Origin: Kineosporia corallincola
GTDB lineage: Bacteria; Actinomycetota; Actinomycetes; Actinomycetales; Kineosporiaceae
Length of the DNA stretch: 64,000 nucleotides
Assembly (NCBI RefSeq): GCF_018499875.1
Contig: NZ_JAHBAY010000006.1
Coordinates: forward strand, 434,001-498,000
Direction: 5' to 3'
Shown: in pieces, positions 26,406 through 33,730 of the stretch
How positions within the stretch are numbered: position 1 is the stretch's first letter
Layout of the letters: each line of letters begins with the position of its first letter
Translations under genes and position numbers: made by a program
The notes under the pieces: model-generated
What the model was told of the DNA's origin: nothing
The model's input: the letters and a program-made list of their open reading frames with translations, nothing else
The model's database searches: none

Positions 26406-27387
26406 TCCCGGCATCGATCAGCGCGTTCGGCCCGGCGCCGAGCAGCGCCGGGGCCAGGTAGGCGACCACCCGGTCGACAAGGCCCGCCTCGACCATCGCC
26501 CCCGCCAACCGGGGCCCACCCTCCAGCAGCACATGCCGTCGTTCCCTGGCGAACAGCTGCCGCATCAGGGCAGCGAGATCCAGCGCGGGATGTTCCGCCG
26601 CCGTCACCCCCACCTCGGCAGCGGTGGCGATCCAGGTGGGAGCGTCGCCACCCCGGATGCGCGCGTCCGCAGGCGTTCGCTCATGGGTGTCGGCCACCAC
26701 TCGAAGAGGCTGTCGCGTGAGCGGGATTCCCTCGGCATCCCGCACGGTGAGCAGTGGATCGTCGGCCAGCACCGTTCCCACCCCCACCAGCATCGTGTCG
26801 ACCTGCGCCCGCAATCGGTGCACATCGCCTCTGGCCTGAACGCTGGTGATCCACTGACTGGTGCCGTCCTGCGCCGCTACCCGGCCGTCCAGGGTGGCAG
26901 CGAACTTCCAGGTCACGAAGGGCCTCTGCCGCCGTACCGCGGTCAGCCACACCTCGTTGCCCTCCCCCGGCTCGAGCCCCTGCTCGGCCTCGACACCGAG
27001 CACTCCGACCTCGACATCGACCCCGGCGCGCCTCAGTCGTTCGGCCCCACCGGCCGCGGCATCGGACGGATCCGGGACGGCGATCACCACTCTTCGCACG
27101 CCAGCCTCGATCAGCGCCTCCGAGCAGGGACCGGTCCGGCCTATGTGGTTGCAGGGCTCCAGCGTGACGACCGCTGTGGTCCCCCGCGCCCGATCACCCG
27201 CTACCCGCAGAGCGGCCACCTCGGCATGCGGACCGCCCGCCTGCTCGTGCCACCCTTCGGCGACAACACCGCCGTCCGGATCGAGCAGCACGCACCCGAC
27301 CACGGGGTTGGGCAGGACCGTCGCCAGCCCTCGGGCAGCCAGCCCGATCGCTCGCCGCATCGCCCGGATCTCGGCGTCGCTAGCCAT
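26311..27387 (-). CDS. ribD: Bifunctional riboflavin biosynthesis deaminase/reductase
   Basis: Catalyses two early steps of riboflavin synthesis, pyrimidine deamination and ribosyl reduction. The N-terminal deaminase (about 5-145) has the zinc ligands in GPHAEVAAL and EPCNHIGRTGPC. The C-terminal reductase (about 150-358) has FVTWKFAATLDGRVA, TMLVGVGTVLADDPLLTVR and HVLLEGGPRLAGAMVE. The start at ATG 27387 gives 358 residues, the usual length. No RFN riboswitch consensus is visible in the 180 bases upstream. Other rib genes are not in the window. Confidence 0.95.
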   Translation of the reverse strand: MASDAEIRAMRRAIGLAARGLATVLPNPVVGCVLLDPDGGVVAEGWHEQAGGPHAEVAALRVAGDRARGTTAVVTLEPCNHIGRTGPCSEALIEAGVRRVVIAVPDPSDAAAGGAERLRRAGVDVEVGVLGVEAEQGLEPGEGNEVWLTAVRRQRPFVTWKFAATLDGRVAAQDGTSQWITSVQARGDVHRLRAQVDTMLVGVGTVLADDPLLTVRDAEGIPLTRQPLRVVADTHERTPADARIRGGDAPTWIATAAEVGVTAAEHPALDLAALMRQLFARERRHVLLEGGPRLAGAMVEAGLVDRVVAYLAPALLGAGPNALIDAGITTIADVWRLELLDVRQVGDDVRVLARPRVG

Positions 27388-27573
27388 TCGCAGTCCTGTC
27401 TCCTCGGTATCAGCTTTCCCCCGTCGTTCCCCGTTCGAATCTGGCCCCCTGTTCAGCCGTTTCGCAGGCCGGCGGTGGAGGGAATGACCGGCTCCTCCGG
27501 CCTGTTCCACAGCCGCCAGAGTGATTCTCGCCTGGTCATCCGTCGGAGCGACACCCGCGGGTGCATTATGCTG

Positions 27574-27600
27574 TTGGCACTCAACGGCAGAGAGTGCCAG
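27574..27600 (+). promoter_or_regulatory. CIRCE-type inverted repeat upstream of the FmdB gene
   Basis: TTGGCACTC, nine bases, GAGTGCCAG: the exact 9-9-9 layout of the HrcA operator CIRCE (consensus TTAGCACTC-N9-GAGTGCTAA), with only A/T-to-G/C changes of a kind seen in high-GC genomes. A CATTAT -10-like hexamer lies just before it (27564-27569), so the repeat would cover the transcription start. It is 22 bases before the FmdB start codon. Confidence 0.75.
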
Positions 27601-27621
27601 CCCGGCTATCAGGAGGACGAC

Positions 27622-27960
27622 GTGCCCACGTACGTCTATGCGTGCACCGAGTGCGATCACGGCTTCGAGGCGCAGCAGGCGTTCAGCGACGACGCTCTGA
27701 CCGTTTGCCCGCAGTGCGGCGGCAAGCTCCGCAAGGTGTTCAACTCGGTTGGCATCGTGTTCAAGGGCTCCGGCTTCTACCGCAACGACTCGCGCGGCTC
27801 GACCAGCAGCACCTCGTCGGCATCCACCTCGGACTCGTCCTCCAGCAGCTCCTCGTCTTCCGAGACGAAGTCGTCGAGCTCCTCCAGCGACTCGAAGTCC
27901 AGCTCGTCCGGCAGCACCTCGTCGACCTCGAGTTCCACCTCCAGCGGTAGCGCCGCCTGA
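27622..27960 (+). CDS. FmdB-family zinc-ribbon protein with poly-Ser tail
   Basis: A 112-residue small protein. The N-terminal zinc ribbon reads PTYVYACTECDHGFEAQQAF with a second pair in VCPQCGGKLRKVF, giving CxxC...CxxC, followed by GIVFKGSGFYRNDSR, the FmdB hallmark. The last 55 residues are almost only Ser/Thr with a few Lys, Glu and Gly. The GTG start has a perfect AGGAGG at 27611. A CIRCE-like operator upstream suggests heat-shock control by HrcA. The function of FmdB proteins is not settled. Confidence 0.92.
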   Translation: MPTYVYACTECDHGFEAQQAFSDDALTVCPQCGGKLRKVFNSVGIVFKGSGFYRNDSRGSTSSTSSASTSDSSSSSSSSSETKSSSSSSDSKSSSSGSTSSTSSSTSSGSAA

Positions 27961-27973
27961 CCTGCCCCACCCC

Positions 27974-28002
27974 CACCCCATGACCCAGCGGGTCATGGGG
28001 TG
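27974..28002 (+). terminator. Perfect 13-base-pair hairpin after the FmdB gene
   Basis: CACCCCATGACCC (27974-27986), loop AGC, GGGTCATGGGGTG (27990-28002). It begins 13 bases after the FmdB stop. No T tract follows, as is common for high-GC actinobacterial terminators. Confidence 0.8.
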
Positions 28003-28278
28003 CCCGGCGTTTGCCCCTGCCCAAAACGCGACTCCATCGCAGACCAGATCGACACCGACCCCACCACACCGCCGGGCCGAAGAAGAGATCGCCCCATCCT
28101 CATGCCACGCGAATCCAGTCACCCGAACCACCCCCGTCAACCCGTCGCCGGTCACAGCCACACCCCATAGACACCGACGGGCCCGCCGCAGGTTGTGTTC
28201 CTCCTCGGGAAATTTTCCGTAACCGCCACGCAGCAGCACCGTTTGGCATTTTCTGGGAAGTCACCTAGAGTTGCTTTA
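28003..28278. other. Intergenic stretch between FmdB terminator and HNH gene
   Basis: No convincing gene is visible. Base composition is lower in GC near 28190-28280 (GGAAATTTTCCG and a TTGCTTTATT stretch), which fits a promoter for the downstream SOS-box gene. Confidence 0.5.
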
Positions 28279-28296
28279 TTCGAACATATGTTCGAA
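28279..28296 (+). promoter_or_regulatory. Perfect SOS (LexA) box overlapping a start codon
   Basis: TTCGAACATATGTTCGAA is an 18-base perfect palindrome containing CGAACATATGTTCG, a full match to the Gram-positive/actinobacterial LexA box (TCGAAC-N4-GTTCGA). The ATG at its centre (28288) is the likely start of the HNH nuclease gene. LexA bound here would block both transcription and the start site. Confidence 0.85.
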
Positions 28297-30066
28297 CGCG
28301 TCGCCTGGGTGAGCTCGGGCGACGCAGGGGTCAGTGCACGGGGGTGCGGTGCCTTGAGAACGGTCTTGCTGTCGGCCTGGCCCGAGGTCGACCTTCACAC
28401 TGCGTCGGCAGGCGAACTGCTCTCCGCCGTACAAGACATGCCCGCTGATCAAGCGTCCGAAAACCGCTGCCTCGGAGTGGTAGTCGCGTCCGAGAAGCTC
28501 ATTCGGCAACTCAACGCGCTCCAGGCCCGGCACCTCAATCAGGCGGCGAGGCTCGCGGCCCAGGCACAATCCGTACCAGCCGACGCGACCTGCGACCCGA
28601 TTGACGGCATCGCCTCAGTCGCGTCGGAACTCTCGCTGGCCCTTGGCTGGGCCCGCAAGACCGCAACCGACCGCGTGGGCAACTCGGTGCTGTTGTCCCA
28701 GGAGCTGCCCGACATCCTCGCGCTGGTCGAAGAAGGAGAGCTGGACTTTCAGGCCGCCGTGTCGGTACACACTCAGATGCGCAACTGCCTGGAACCCGGA
28801 ACAGCGCTGTGGAGGCGGGTACAGGCCGCGCTGGTGAAGCTATTGCCAGGCAAATCCGTGCAGCGCGCGATCGCCGCCACGCAACGTGAGTTGCAGAAGG
28901 TTGACCCACAGGCAGCCCAGAAGCGCCATGAGGAATCCGTGAAAAGCCGCTACGTGCGGGCTTTCCCTCTGACCGACGGGATGGGCGGCCTGGACATCCG
29001 GCTGCGGGCCGACGCGGTGGCGCTCATTGATGCCCAACTCGACGCCCTGGCCGACGGCTGCCGCGACGCAGCTCGCCGTGCCGGAACACCTGACCGGCGT
29101 ACTCATCAGCAACGTCGCACCGACGCGCTCGTCGGAGTGTTCCGCGCCATCCACGACCAGACTCCCCTCCCGCTGCTGCGACATTCCGCAGGAGATACCG
29201 GATCACACGACAAGGACACCTTCGGAGGGCGCTTCACCTCTCCTTCGCACTTCTCTCCAAAGCCTTCTTCCTCTGCGTCCCATCCTCGCTCCACAAGAAC
29301 AGATCCCGTGCGAAAAGGCGTGCTGGGGTGGTGGCTACCACCCAAGCCGCCCACACAGCAGGGCCGTAGACCTCACCTCGTCGTGACCATCTCGGCGCAG
29401 ACTCTGCTCGGCCTCGACAATCTTCCCGGCGAACTGCAAAGTTTCGGATCCGTCCCGGCAGACCTGGCTCGCGAGATCGCCCGACAGGCAGGGCGGATCA
29501 CGGTTATACCGCTCCGCCGATCGACGGCGGCCGGCAAGATGATGAGCCAGGTCTCCCGCCCTGCGGTTCATGGCCCAGGCGATCAGGCCAACTGCACCGA
29601 ATCCTCGCTGCGGTACAAGCCACGCCAGAGTGTAATCGACAAGGTGGTGGCCCGGTTCCAGCACTGCTCGCACCCGGGATGCAGCCAGAAAGCCACGCGC
29701 TGCGACATCGATCATGCGATTCCCTTTGCCAAGGGCGGGTTTTCCTGCCCTTGCAATTTGGTTCCCCTGTGCCGGTTCCACCATCGCCTCAAGACACACG
29801 GTGGCTGGCGGCTCCGCCTCACCGGACCAGGCGAGCCCCACCCTGAAGGTACGATCGAATGGCGCAGCCGCTTGGGCCAGCGACACTTTGAACCTCCACC
29901 GCCGCTTCCCGGTGCTTCTGACGATTCATCCCCCGACGATGACGCTGATCCCTTCGCACGAGAGCAGCTTCGGCATGCGGGTTGGGAGTCCGAGCTCCGG
30001 AGGATCACGTCCAGGCGTTTGCCCGTCGTCGAACCGCCCCCTCCCCTGGGCGACCCACCGTTCTGA
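28288..30066 (+). CDS. DUF222/HNH endonuclease family protein (13E12-type)
   Basis: A 592-residue protein of the actinobacterial DUF222-HNH family (mycobacterial 13E12 repeat proteins). The N-terminal DUF222 part (about 30-330) is helical, with ELLSAVQDM, LSLALGWARKTATDRV and LDIRLRADAVALIDAQLDAL. The C-terminal HNH nuclease (about 455-515) has CSHPGCSQKATRCDIDHAIP, then CNLVPLCRFHHRLKTHGGW, retaining the DxDH, Asn and HH residues. The inter-domain region (about 295-365) is low complexity. Codon use is less GC-biased at third positions than in neighbouring genes, suggesting a transferred or fast-evolving gene. The start sits within a perfect SOS box. Members are often found in mobile or repeated copies; their target is not known. 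Confidence 0.88.
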   Translation: MFERVAWVSSGDAGVSARGCGALRTVLLSAWPEVDLHTASAGELLSAVQDMPADQASENRCLGVVVASEKLIRQLNALQARHLNQAARLAAQAQSVPADATCDPIDGIASVASELSLALGWARKTATDRVGNSVLLSQELPDILALVEEGELDFQAAVSVHTQMRNCLEPGTALWRRVQAALVKLLPGKSVQRAIAATQRELQKVDPQAAQKRHEESVKSRYVRAFPLTDGMGGLDIRLRADAVALIDAQLDALADGCRDAARRAGTPDRRTHQQRRTDALVGVFRAIHDQTPLPLLRHSAGDTGSHDKDTFGGRFTSPSHFSPKPSSSASHPRSTRTDPVRKGVLGWWLPPKPPTQQGRRPHLVVTISAQTLLGLDNLPGELQSFGSVPADLAREIARQAGRITVIPLRRSTAAGKMMSQVSRPAVHGPGDQANCTESSLRYKPRQSVIDKVVARFQHCSHPGCSQKATRCDIDHAIPFAKGGFSCPCNLVPLCRFHHRLKTHGGWRLRLTGPGEPHPEGTIEWRSRLGQRHFEPPPPLPGASDDSSPDDDADPFAREQLRHAGWESELRRITSRRLPVVEPPPPLGDPPF

Positions 30067-30443
30067 CCGGGCATGCCGCTCTCCACAGCCCGCACAACCG
30101 GCCACTTATCCACATGGCTTATTCATCAGCCCTTTTCGCCTCATCGGCGATCTACGGTGGTGGACATGTCAGCGATCGAGAAGGACGTGATCCCCTTGCA
30201 CGCGACCTGGATTTCTTGTGGACGACGCCAGCACCGGCCACCCACAGCGCAGCGGCCCAACCCCGGCGCCGCACCCGGGCTGGGCGTCTGCCGATGAGCG
30301 TCGGATGGGTTCCGGAGCGATCAAAGATCCCTGCCCCCGACGAGACTCCCGCCGGAGCTCGGAGCAGCACTTTTCCTTCCCGAGGCAGAGGAAGGCGGAG
30401 GGCGACAGCCGTTCCTGACTCCTTCCTCGGGGCCGAAACCGAT

Positions 30444-31742
30444 ATGGCTGACCAGGCAAGCGGTCCCGGGCAGCGCAGTAGCCATGATTTCTCCGACGTC
30501 TACGTTGCCCTCGCTGATCCTGATTACCCCGGCGGTGCAGCGCAGGCCAGCCACAATGCAGGCCGCAGCGTCTACGAAGACCGCACCGTCCGGCCGGACC
30601 GCACTGTCCAGCCGGACCGCACCATCCAGCCAGGCCACACCGTGCACGCGAACCGAACCGCCCCAGCCGATCCCCCTCTCCCAGCTGACCTCAGCACACG
30701 CGCGTTCCCCCTGCCCGACTCGACGAGCCTGTTTCCGAAAGCCGCCGACCCAGCGTCCGCGCACCGGGCGCCGGGAGCCGAGTTCTCGTCATCCGTCAGC
30801 CCCGGCCCAAGACCCAGTCCCGCCCCCGGCCCGCGCCCCGGCCCACTGGGAATGCCAGCCGTACCCCGCCCCTCAGACAGCCGGCGCCAGACGTCGGCTC
30901 TGCTGCACCGGTGGGAACGGTCAAAGACTTTCAAGCGGTACCGAGCCCTGCGCCATCCACCGAGACTGGGGACGGGGAGGGTCCGCACCGGACGGCTTCT
31001 GCTGGCCCGTTACCGCCGAGGCCTGGCCGTCGTGCTGTTGCTGGCGATGGTGTGGGTCACGGTGCGGGCCGCGAGTCCGTCGGCGGTGGAGACGACGCCC
31101 GTGATCGTCGCCGCGCGGGATCTGGCGGCGGGGCATCGGATCGCCCCCGGCGATGTGCAGGCGACGGCATGGCCGGCGGCCATCGTGCCTCCCGCTGCGA
31201 TGACGGTCGCGACCGACGCCGTCGTCGGTGGCAGCCTGGCCGGGCCCCTGCATCGGGGAGAACTCCTGACTGATGCGCGAGTGCTCGGGCCCGGGCTGTT
31301 ACGGGGGCTGCCGACGGGCACCGTGGCCGTGCCGGTCAGAGTGAGCGATCCGGCAGGGGCCTCGCTGGTCCGGGGCGGGGATCACGTCGACGTTCTCGTC
31401 AGCACCGCCAACAGCTGGTCGGCGAAGGACGGGGACGTGGGGTCGGGTTCCGGTGCCACGTCGTCGGAGCGGGCGGTGCGAAACGCTCTGGTGCTCAGCG
31501 TGTCCGGCGTTGCCACCGGGTCAGGGGCAGCGGGGTCAGGCGCAGCTGGGACCGGGGCGGCGGCGGGTTCCGGGATCGCCGGCATGGCGGGGGGCTGGGG
31601 TGGGAGCGGGACGAACACGGACGACGACGAGTCCGTGCAGGCGTTGAGCGGGGTGCTGGTGCTCGCCGTTCACAGTTCGGAGGCGGATCGGCTGGCGGCA
31701 GCGACAGTCGGGGCCAGCGTGTCGGTGGCGGTACTCCCGTGA
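30444..31742 (+). CDS. SAF-domain (CpaB/RcpC-like) single-pass membrane protein
   Basis: About 432 residues from the ATG at 30444; an in-frame ATG at 30294 is an alternative, but third-position GC bias becomes gene-like only from about 30450. The cytoplasmic N-terminal half (1-185) is disordered, with DRTVxP repeats and a Pro-rich stretch. A membrane helix (about 195-215, AVVLLLAMVWVTV) leads to an SAF domain (about 225-295) with PVIVAARDLAAGHRIAPGDV. An RcpC-like part then follows (GTVAVPVRVSDPAGASLVRG), interrupted by a Gly/Ala-rich loop. Relatives take part in pilus or flagellar assembly, but no other pilus genes are here, so its role is unclear. mscL follows 129 bases later. Confidence 0.72.
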   Translation: MADQASGPGQRSSHDFSDVYVALADPDYPGGAAQASHNAGRSVYEDRTVRPDRTVQPDRTIQPGHTVHANRTAPADPPLPADLSTRAFPLPDSTSLFPKAADPASAHRAPGAEFSSSVSPGPRPSPAPGPRPGPLGMPAVPRPSDSRRQTSALLHRWERSKTFKRYRALRHPPRLGTGRVRTGRLLLARYRRGLAVVLLLAMVWVTVRAASPSAVETTPVIVAARDLAAGHRIAPGDVQATAWPAAIVPPAAMTVATDAVVGGSLAGPLHRGELLTDARVLGPGLLRGLPTGTVAVPVRVSDPAGASLVRGGDHVDVLVSTANSWSAKDGDVGSGSGATSSERAVRNALVLSVSGVATGSGAAGSGAAGTGAAAGSGIAGMAGGWGGSGTNTDDDESVQALSGVLVLAVHSSEADRLAAATVGASVSVAVLP

Positions 31743-31871
31743 CGAGGACACAACTGAAGGAGGCAGCGACACCGACGAAGCTGCCCCGGCGACGTCCGCC
31801 GGAGGGCGACAGGACCAGGGGCGCATTAGCCTCGCCTCTGATCCCCCCATCCCCCGGAGGCAGAGCACACC

Positions 31872-32291
31872 ATGATCAAGGGCTTCAAAGACTTCATCAT
31901 GCGAGGAAACGTCGTCGAGCTGGCCATCGCGGTGGTCATCGGTGCGGCGTTCACAACCGTGGTGACGTCGGTCACCGACGGAGTGATCAAACCGCTCATC
32001 GCCGCGATCGGATCCCCCGAGGCCGGCGGCATGAACTTCGAGATCAGGCCCTCGGTCGCGGACAAGGCGACCCTGGTCGATCTCAACGGGCTGGTGACCT
32101 CGCTCCTGAACTTCCTGATCGTCGCGGCCGTCGTCTACTTCCTGATCGTCGCGCCGATGAACGCGCTGATGGAACGTCGTCGTCGGGGCGAGGAGCCGGA
32201 GCCGGCCACGCCGTCCGAAGACATTCTGCTGTTGCAGGAGATCCGCGATCTGCTGCGCGACCGTCCTCTGGAGCAGGGTCCGCAACGCTGA
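31872..32291 (+). CDS. mscL: Large-conductance mechanosensitive channel
   Basis: Opens on membrane tension to release solutes during hypo-osmotic shock. The 139-residue protein has the family N-terminus GFKDFIMRGNVVELAIAVV (first pore helix with its Gly/Ala packing), a periplasmic loop, a second helix NFLIVAAVVYFLIVAPMN and the charged C-terminal bundle ERRRRGEEPE. GGAGG lies at 31857, about ten bases before the ATG. Length is normal for actinobacteria. Confidence 0.96.
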   Translation: MIKGFKDFIMRGNVVELAIAVVIGAAFTTVVTSVTDGVIKPLIAAIGSPEAGGMNFEIRPSVADKATLVDLNGLVTSLLNFLIVAAVVYFLIVAPMNALMERRRRGEEPEPATPSEDILLLQEIRDLLRDRPLEQGPQR

Positions 32292-32611
32292 TCCGGAGCC
32301 ACTGCGGTGCTGGCTTGCCGGCCTCTGGTCCGGCCGGCCAGGTGGGCTCGGTGGCGCTGGCGGGCGATCGCTGCGCCATCATCACCGAGCTCGCATCGCG
32401 GGGCACGCCGGTGCCGGCGGCACCAAGGCCGGTGCCACCCGAACCAGCACCGCCAAACCCGGCACCACCAGACCCAGCACCGCCAAACCCGGCACCACCA
32501 GACCCGGCACCACCGCGAACCCGGCACCACTAAACCCGGCACCACCAGACCCGGCACGCCCGGCCCCCGACTCGGCAGGTCCTGTAGCACCGGACCTGGC
32601 ACGATCGGCAC
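32292..32611. repeat. Non-genic gap with degenerate 15-base tandem repeats
   Basis: About 320 bases without a credible gene. From about 32445 to 32560 a unit close to CCGGCACCACCAGAC is repeated seven or eight times, with two adjacent 30-base copies identical. Open frames across it (Pro/Ala-rich on plus, Trp/Cys-rich on minus) look like products of the repeat rather than proteins. Confidence 0.65.
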
Positions 32612-33007
32612 ATGGCGATCGACTCACGGCACATCAGCGTCCGGATCAAGCGCCCGGCGGAACCGGTCTACACGTTCGTCGCAGACCCCACGCACCTGCC
32701 CGACTGGGCGCCGGGGTTGTGCGACCGGGTCGAGCAGGTGGACGGCGAGTGGGTCGCGTCCTCACCGATGGGGCGGGCCGTGCTGAAGTTCGCGCCGCAC
32801 AACGAGTTCGGCGTGGTCGATCATCATGTCACGGTGCCCGGCGGGGAGACCTTCTACAACCCGATGCGGGTGCTGGCGGACGGCCCGGAGTGCGAGGTCG
32901 TATTCACCCTGCGACGGCTCGAAGGCGTCACGGACGACGCCTTCGAGCGCGATGCCGAGGCGGTCAGCGCCGACCTCGCCCGGCTGAAGAGCCTGATGGA
33001 GAGCTGA
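32612..33007 (+). CDS. SRPBCC (START/polyketide-cyclase-like) superfamily protein
   Basis: A 131-residue soluble protein with the helix-grip fold pattern: an opening strand SVRIKRPAEPVYTFVADPTH, the helix-turn LPDWAPG, beta strands, and a long C-terminal helix FERDAEAVSADLARLKSLM. Such proteins bind hydrophobic ligands or act as small cyclases. The ligand is not predictable. It is convergent with the next gene (2 bases between stops). Confidence 0.85.
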   Translation: MAIDSRHISVRIKRPAEPVYTFVADPTHLPDWAPGLCDRVEQVDGEWVASSPMGRAVLKFAPHNEFGVVDHHVTVPGGETFYNPMRVLADGPECEVVFTLRRLEGVTDDAFERDAEAVSADLARLKSLMES

Positions 33008-33009
33008 CT

Positions 33010-33603
33010 TCACTTCTTCGCGGTCACGCTGAAGAAGCTCATGGCTTCCTTGTCCTCGTTGGTCAGCCGCAGCTTGCGCTTGTCGGCCTTCAGGTAACCC
33101 CACTTGCCCTCGATCGAGAACTTGTCGCCGCTGTGGGCGAAATCGAAGCGCTGGTTGGCCTTCTTCTTGTCGCAGACCACGATGTCGAGCGCGCCGCTCT
33201 TCTTCTGCTGGAGGCAGTAGGCGTCGATCTCTTCGCTGTCGTTCATGCTCATGATCGTGTACATCGGGTTCGTCTTCGAGCCGACCCGGGTGAGCACCAT
33301 CCAGGTGCCGTCCGCGGAAAGGCCGTTCGACTTCGTGGCCTTCTTGCGCGACAGGTCGACCGAGCCGTTGCCGCGCACGGTCACGATGCGGTTCTCGCCC
33401 TTGCGCTTGGACGCCTTGATCAGCACCGGCTCGCCGGTGATCGGTTCGGCCTGCGAGGTGGCGGCGGAAAAGTCCTTGGTGACAGGAGCTTCGGCGGCCT
33501 GGGCAGCACCCGCCGTCGTGGCCCAGAGACCGGCGGCGACGACCGGCACACCGGCGATCGCGGCGACGGCCCGGGTGCGGCGGGAGAATCGTGCTGCGGT
33601 CAT
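33010..33603 (-). CDS. Small secreted protein of unknown function
   Basis: A 197-residue protein with a clear signal peptide (MTAARFSRRTRAV, hydrophobic core, AAQAAEA) and a perfect AGGAGG ribosome site seven bases before ATG. The mature part is Lys-rich and predicted beta: SKRKGENRIVTVRGNGSVDL, then YCLQQKKSGALDIVVCDKKK, whose two Cys could form a disulfide, and an ending FSIEGKWGYLKADKRKLRL. The last half has a beta-trefoil flavour, but I cannot assign a family. Confidence 0.82.
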   Translation of the reverse strand: MTAARFSRRTRAVAAIAGVPVVAAGLWATTAGAAQAAEAPVTKDFSAATSQAEPITGEPVLIKASKRKGENRIVTVRGNGSVDLSRKKATKSNGLSADGTWMVLTRVGSKTNPMYTIMSMNDSEEIDAYCLQQKKSGALDIVVCDKKKANQRFDFAHSGDKFSIEGKWGYLKADKRKLRLTNEDKEAMSFFSVTAKK

Positions 33604-33730
33604 TGCTTCCTCCTGAAGTCAGCGGCCCGGCCGGCCCCCTGCCGGACGGTGCTTCTGCCCGCGCATCTCGCGGGCACGTCAGGTTGGATGCGGGTGCTGT
33701 TCAGAAAGTTCGGAATTGGCTGTGAAAATT

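Noticed and set aside
27388-27573. FMN riboswitch in front of ribD
   Set aside because: I looked for RFN-element consensus pieces on the minus strand and found none.
32445-32560. Regular short repeats that could be read as a CRISPR array
   Set aside because: The units are about 15 bases, adjoining and degenerate, with no unique spacers and no cas genes nearby.
32135-32611. Trp/Cys/Val-rich minus-strand open frame over the repeats after mscL
   Set aside because: Its composition is produced by the tandem repeats and it overlaps mscL antisense; no ribosome site or motif.
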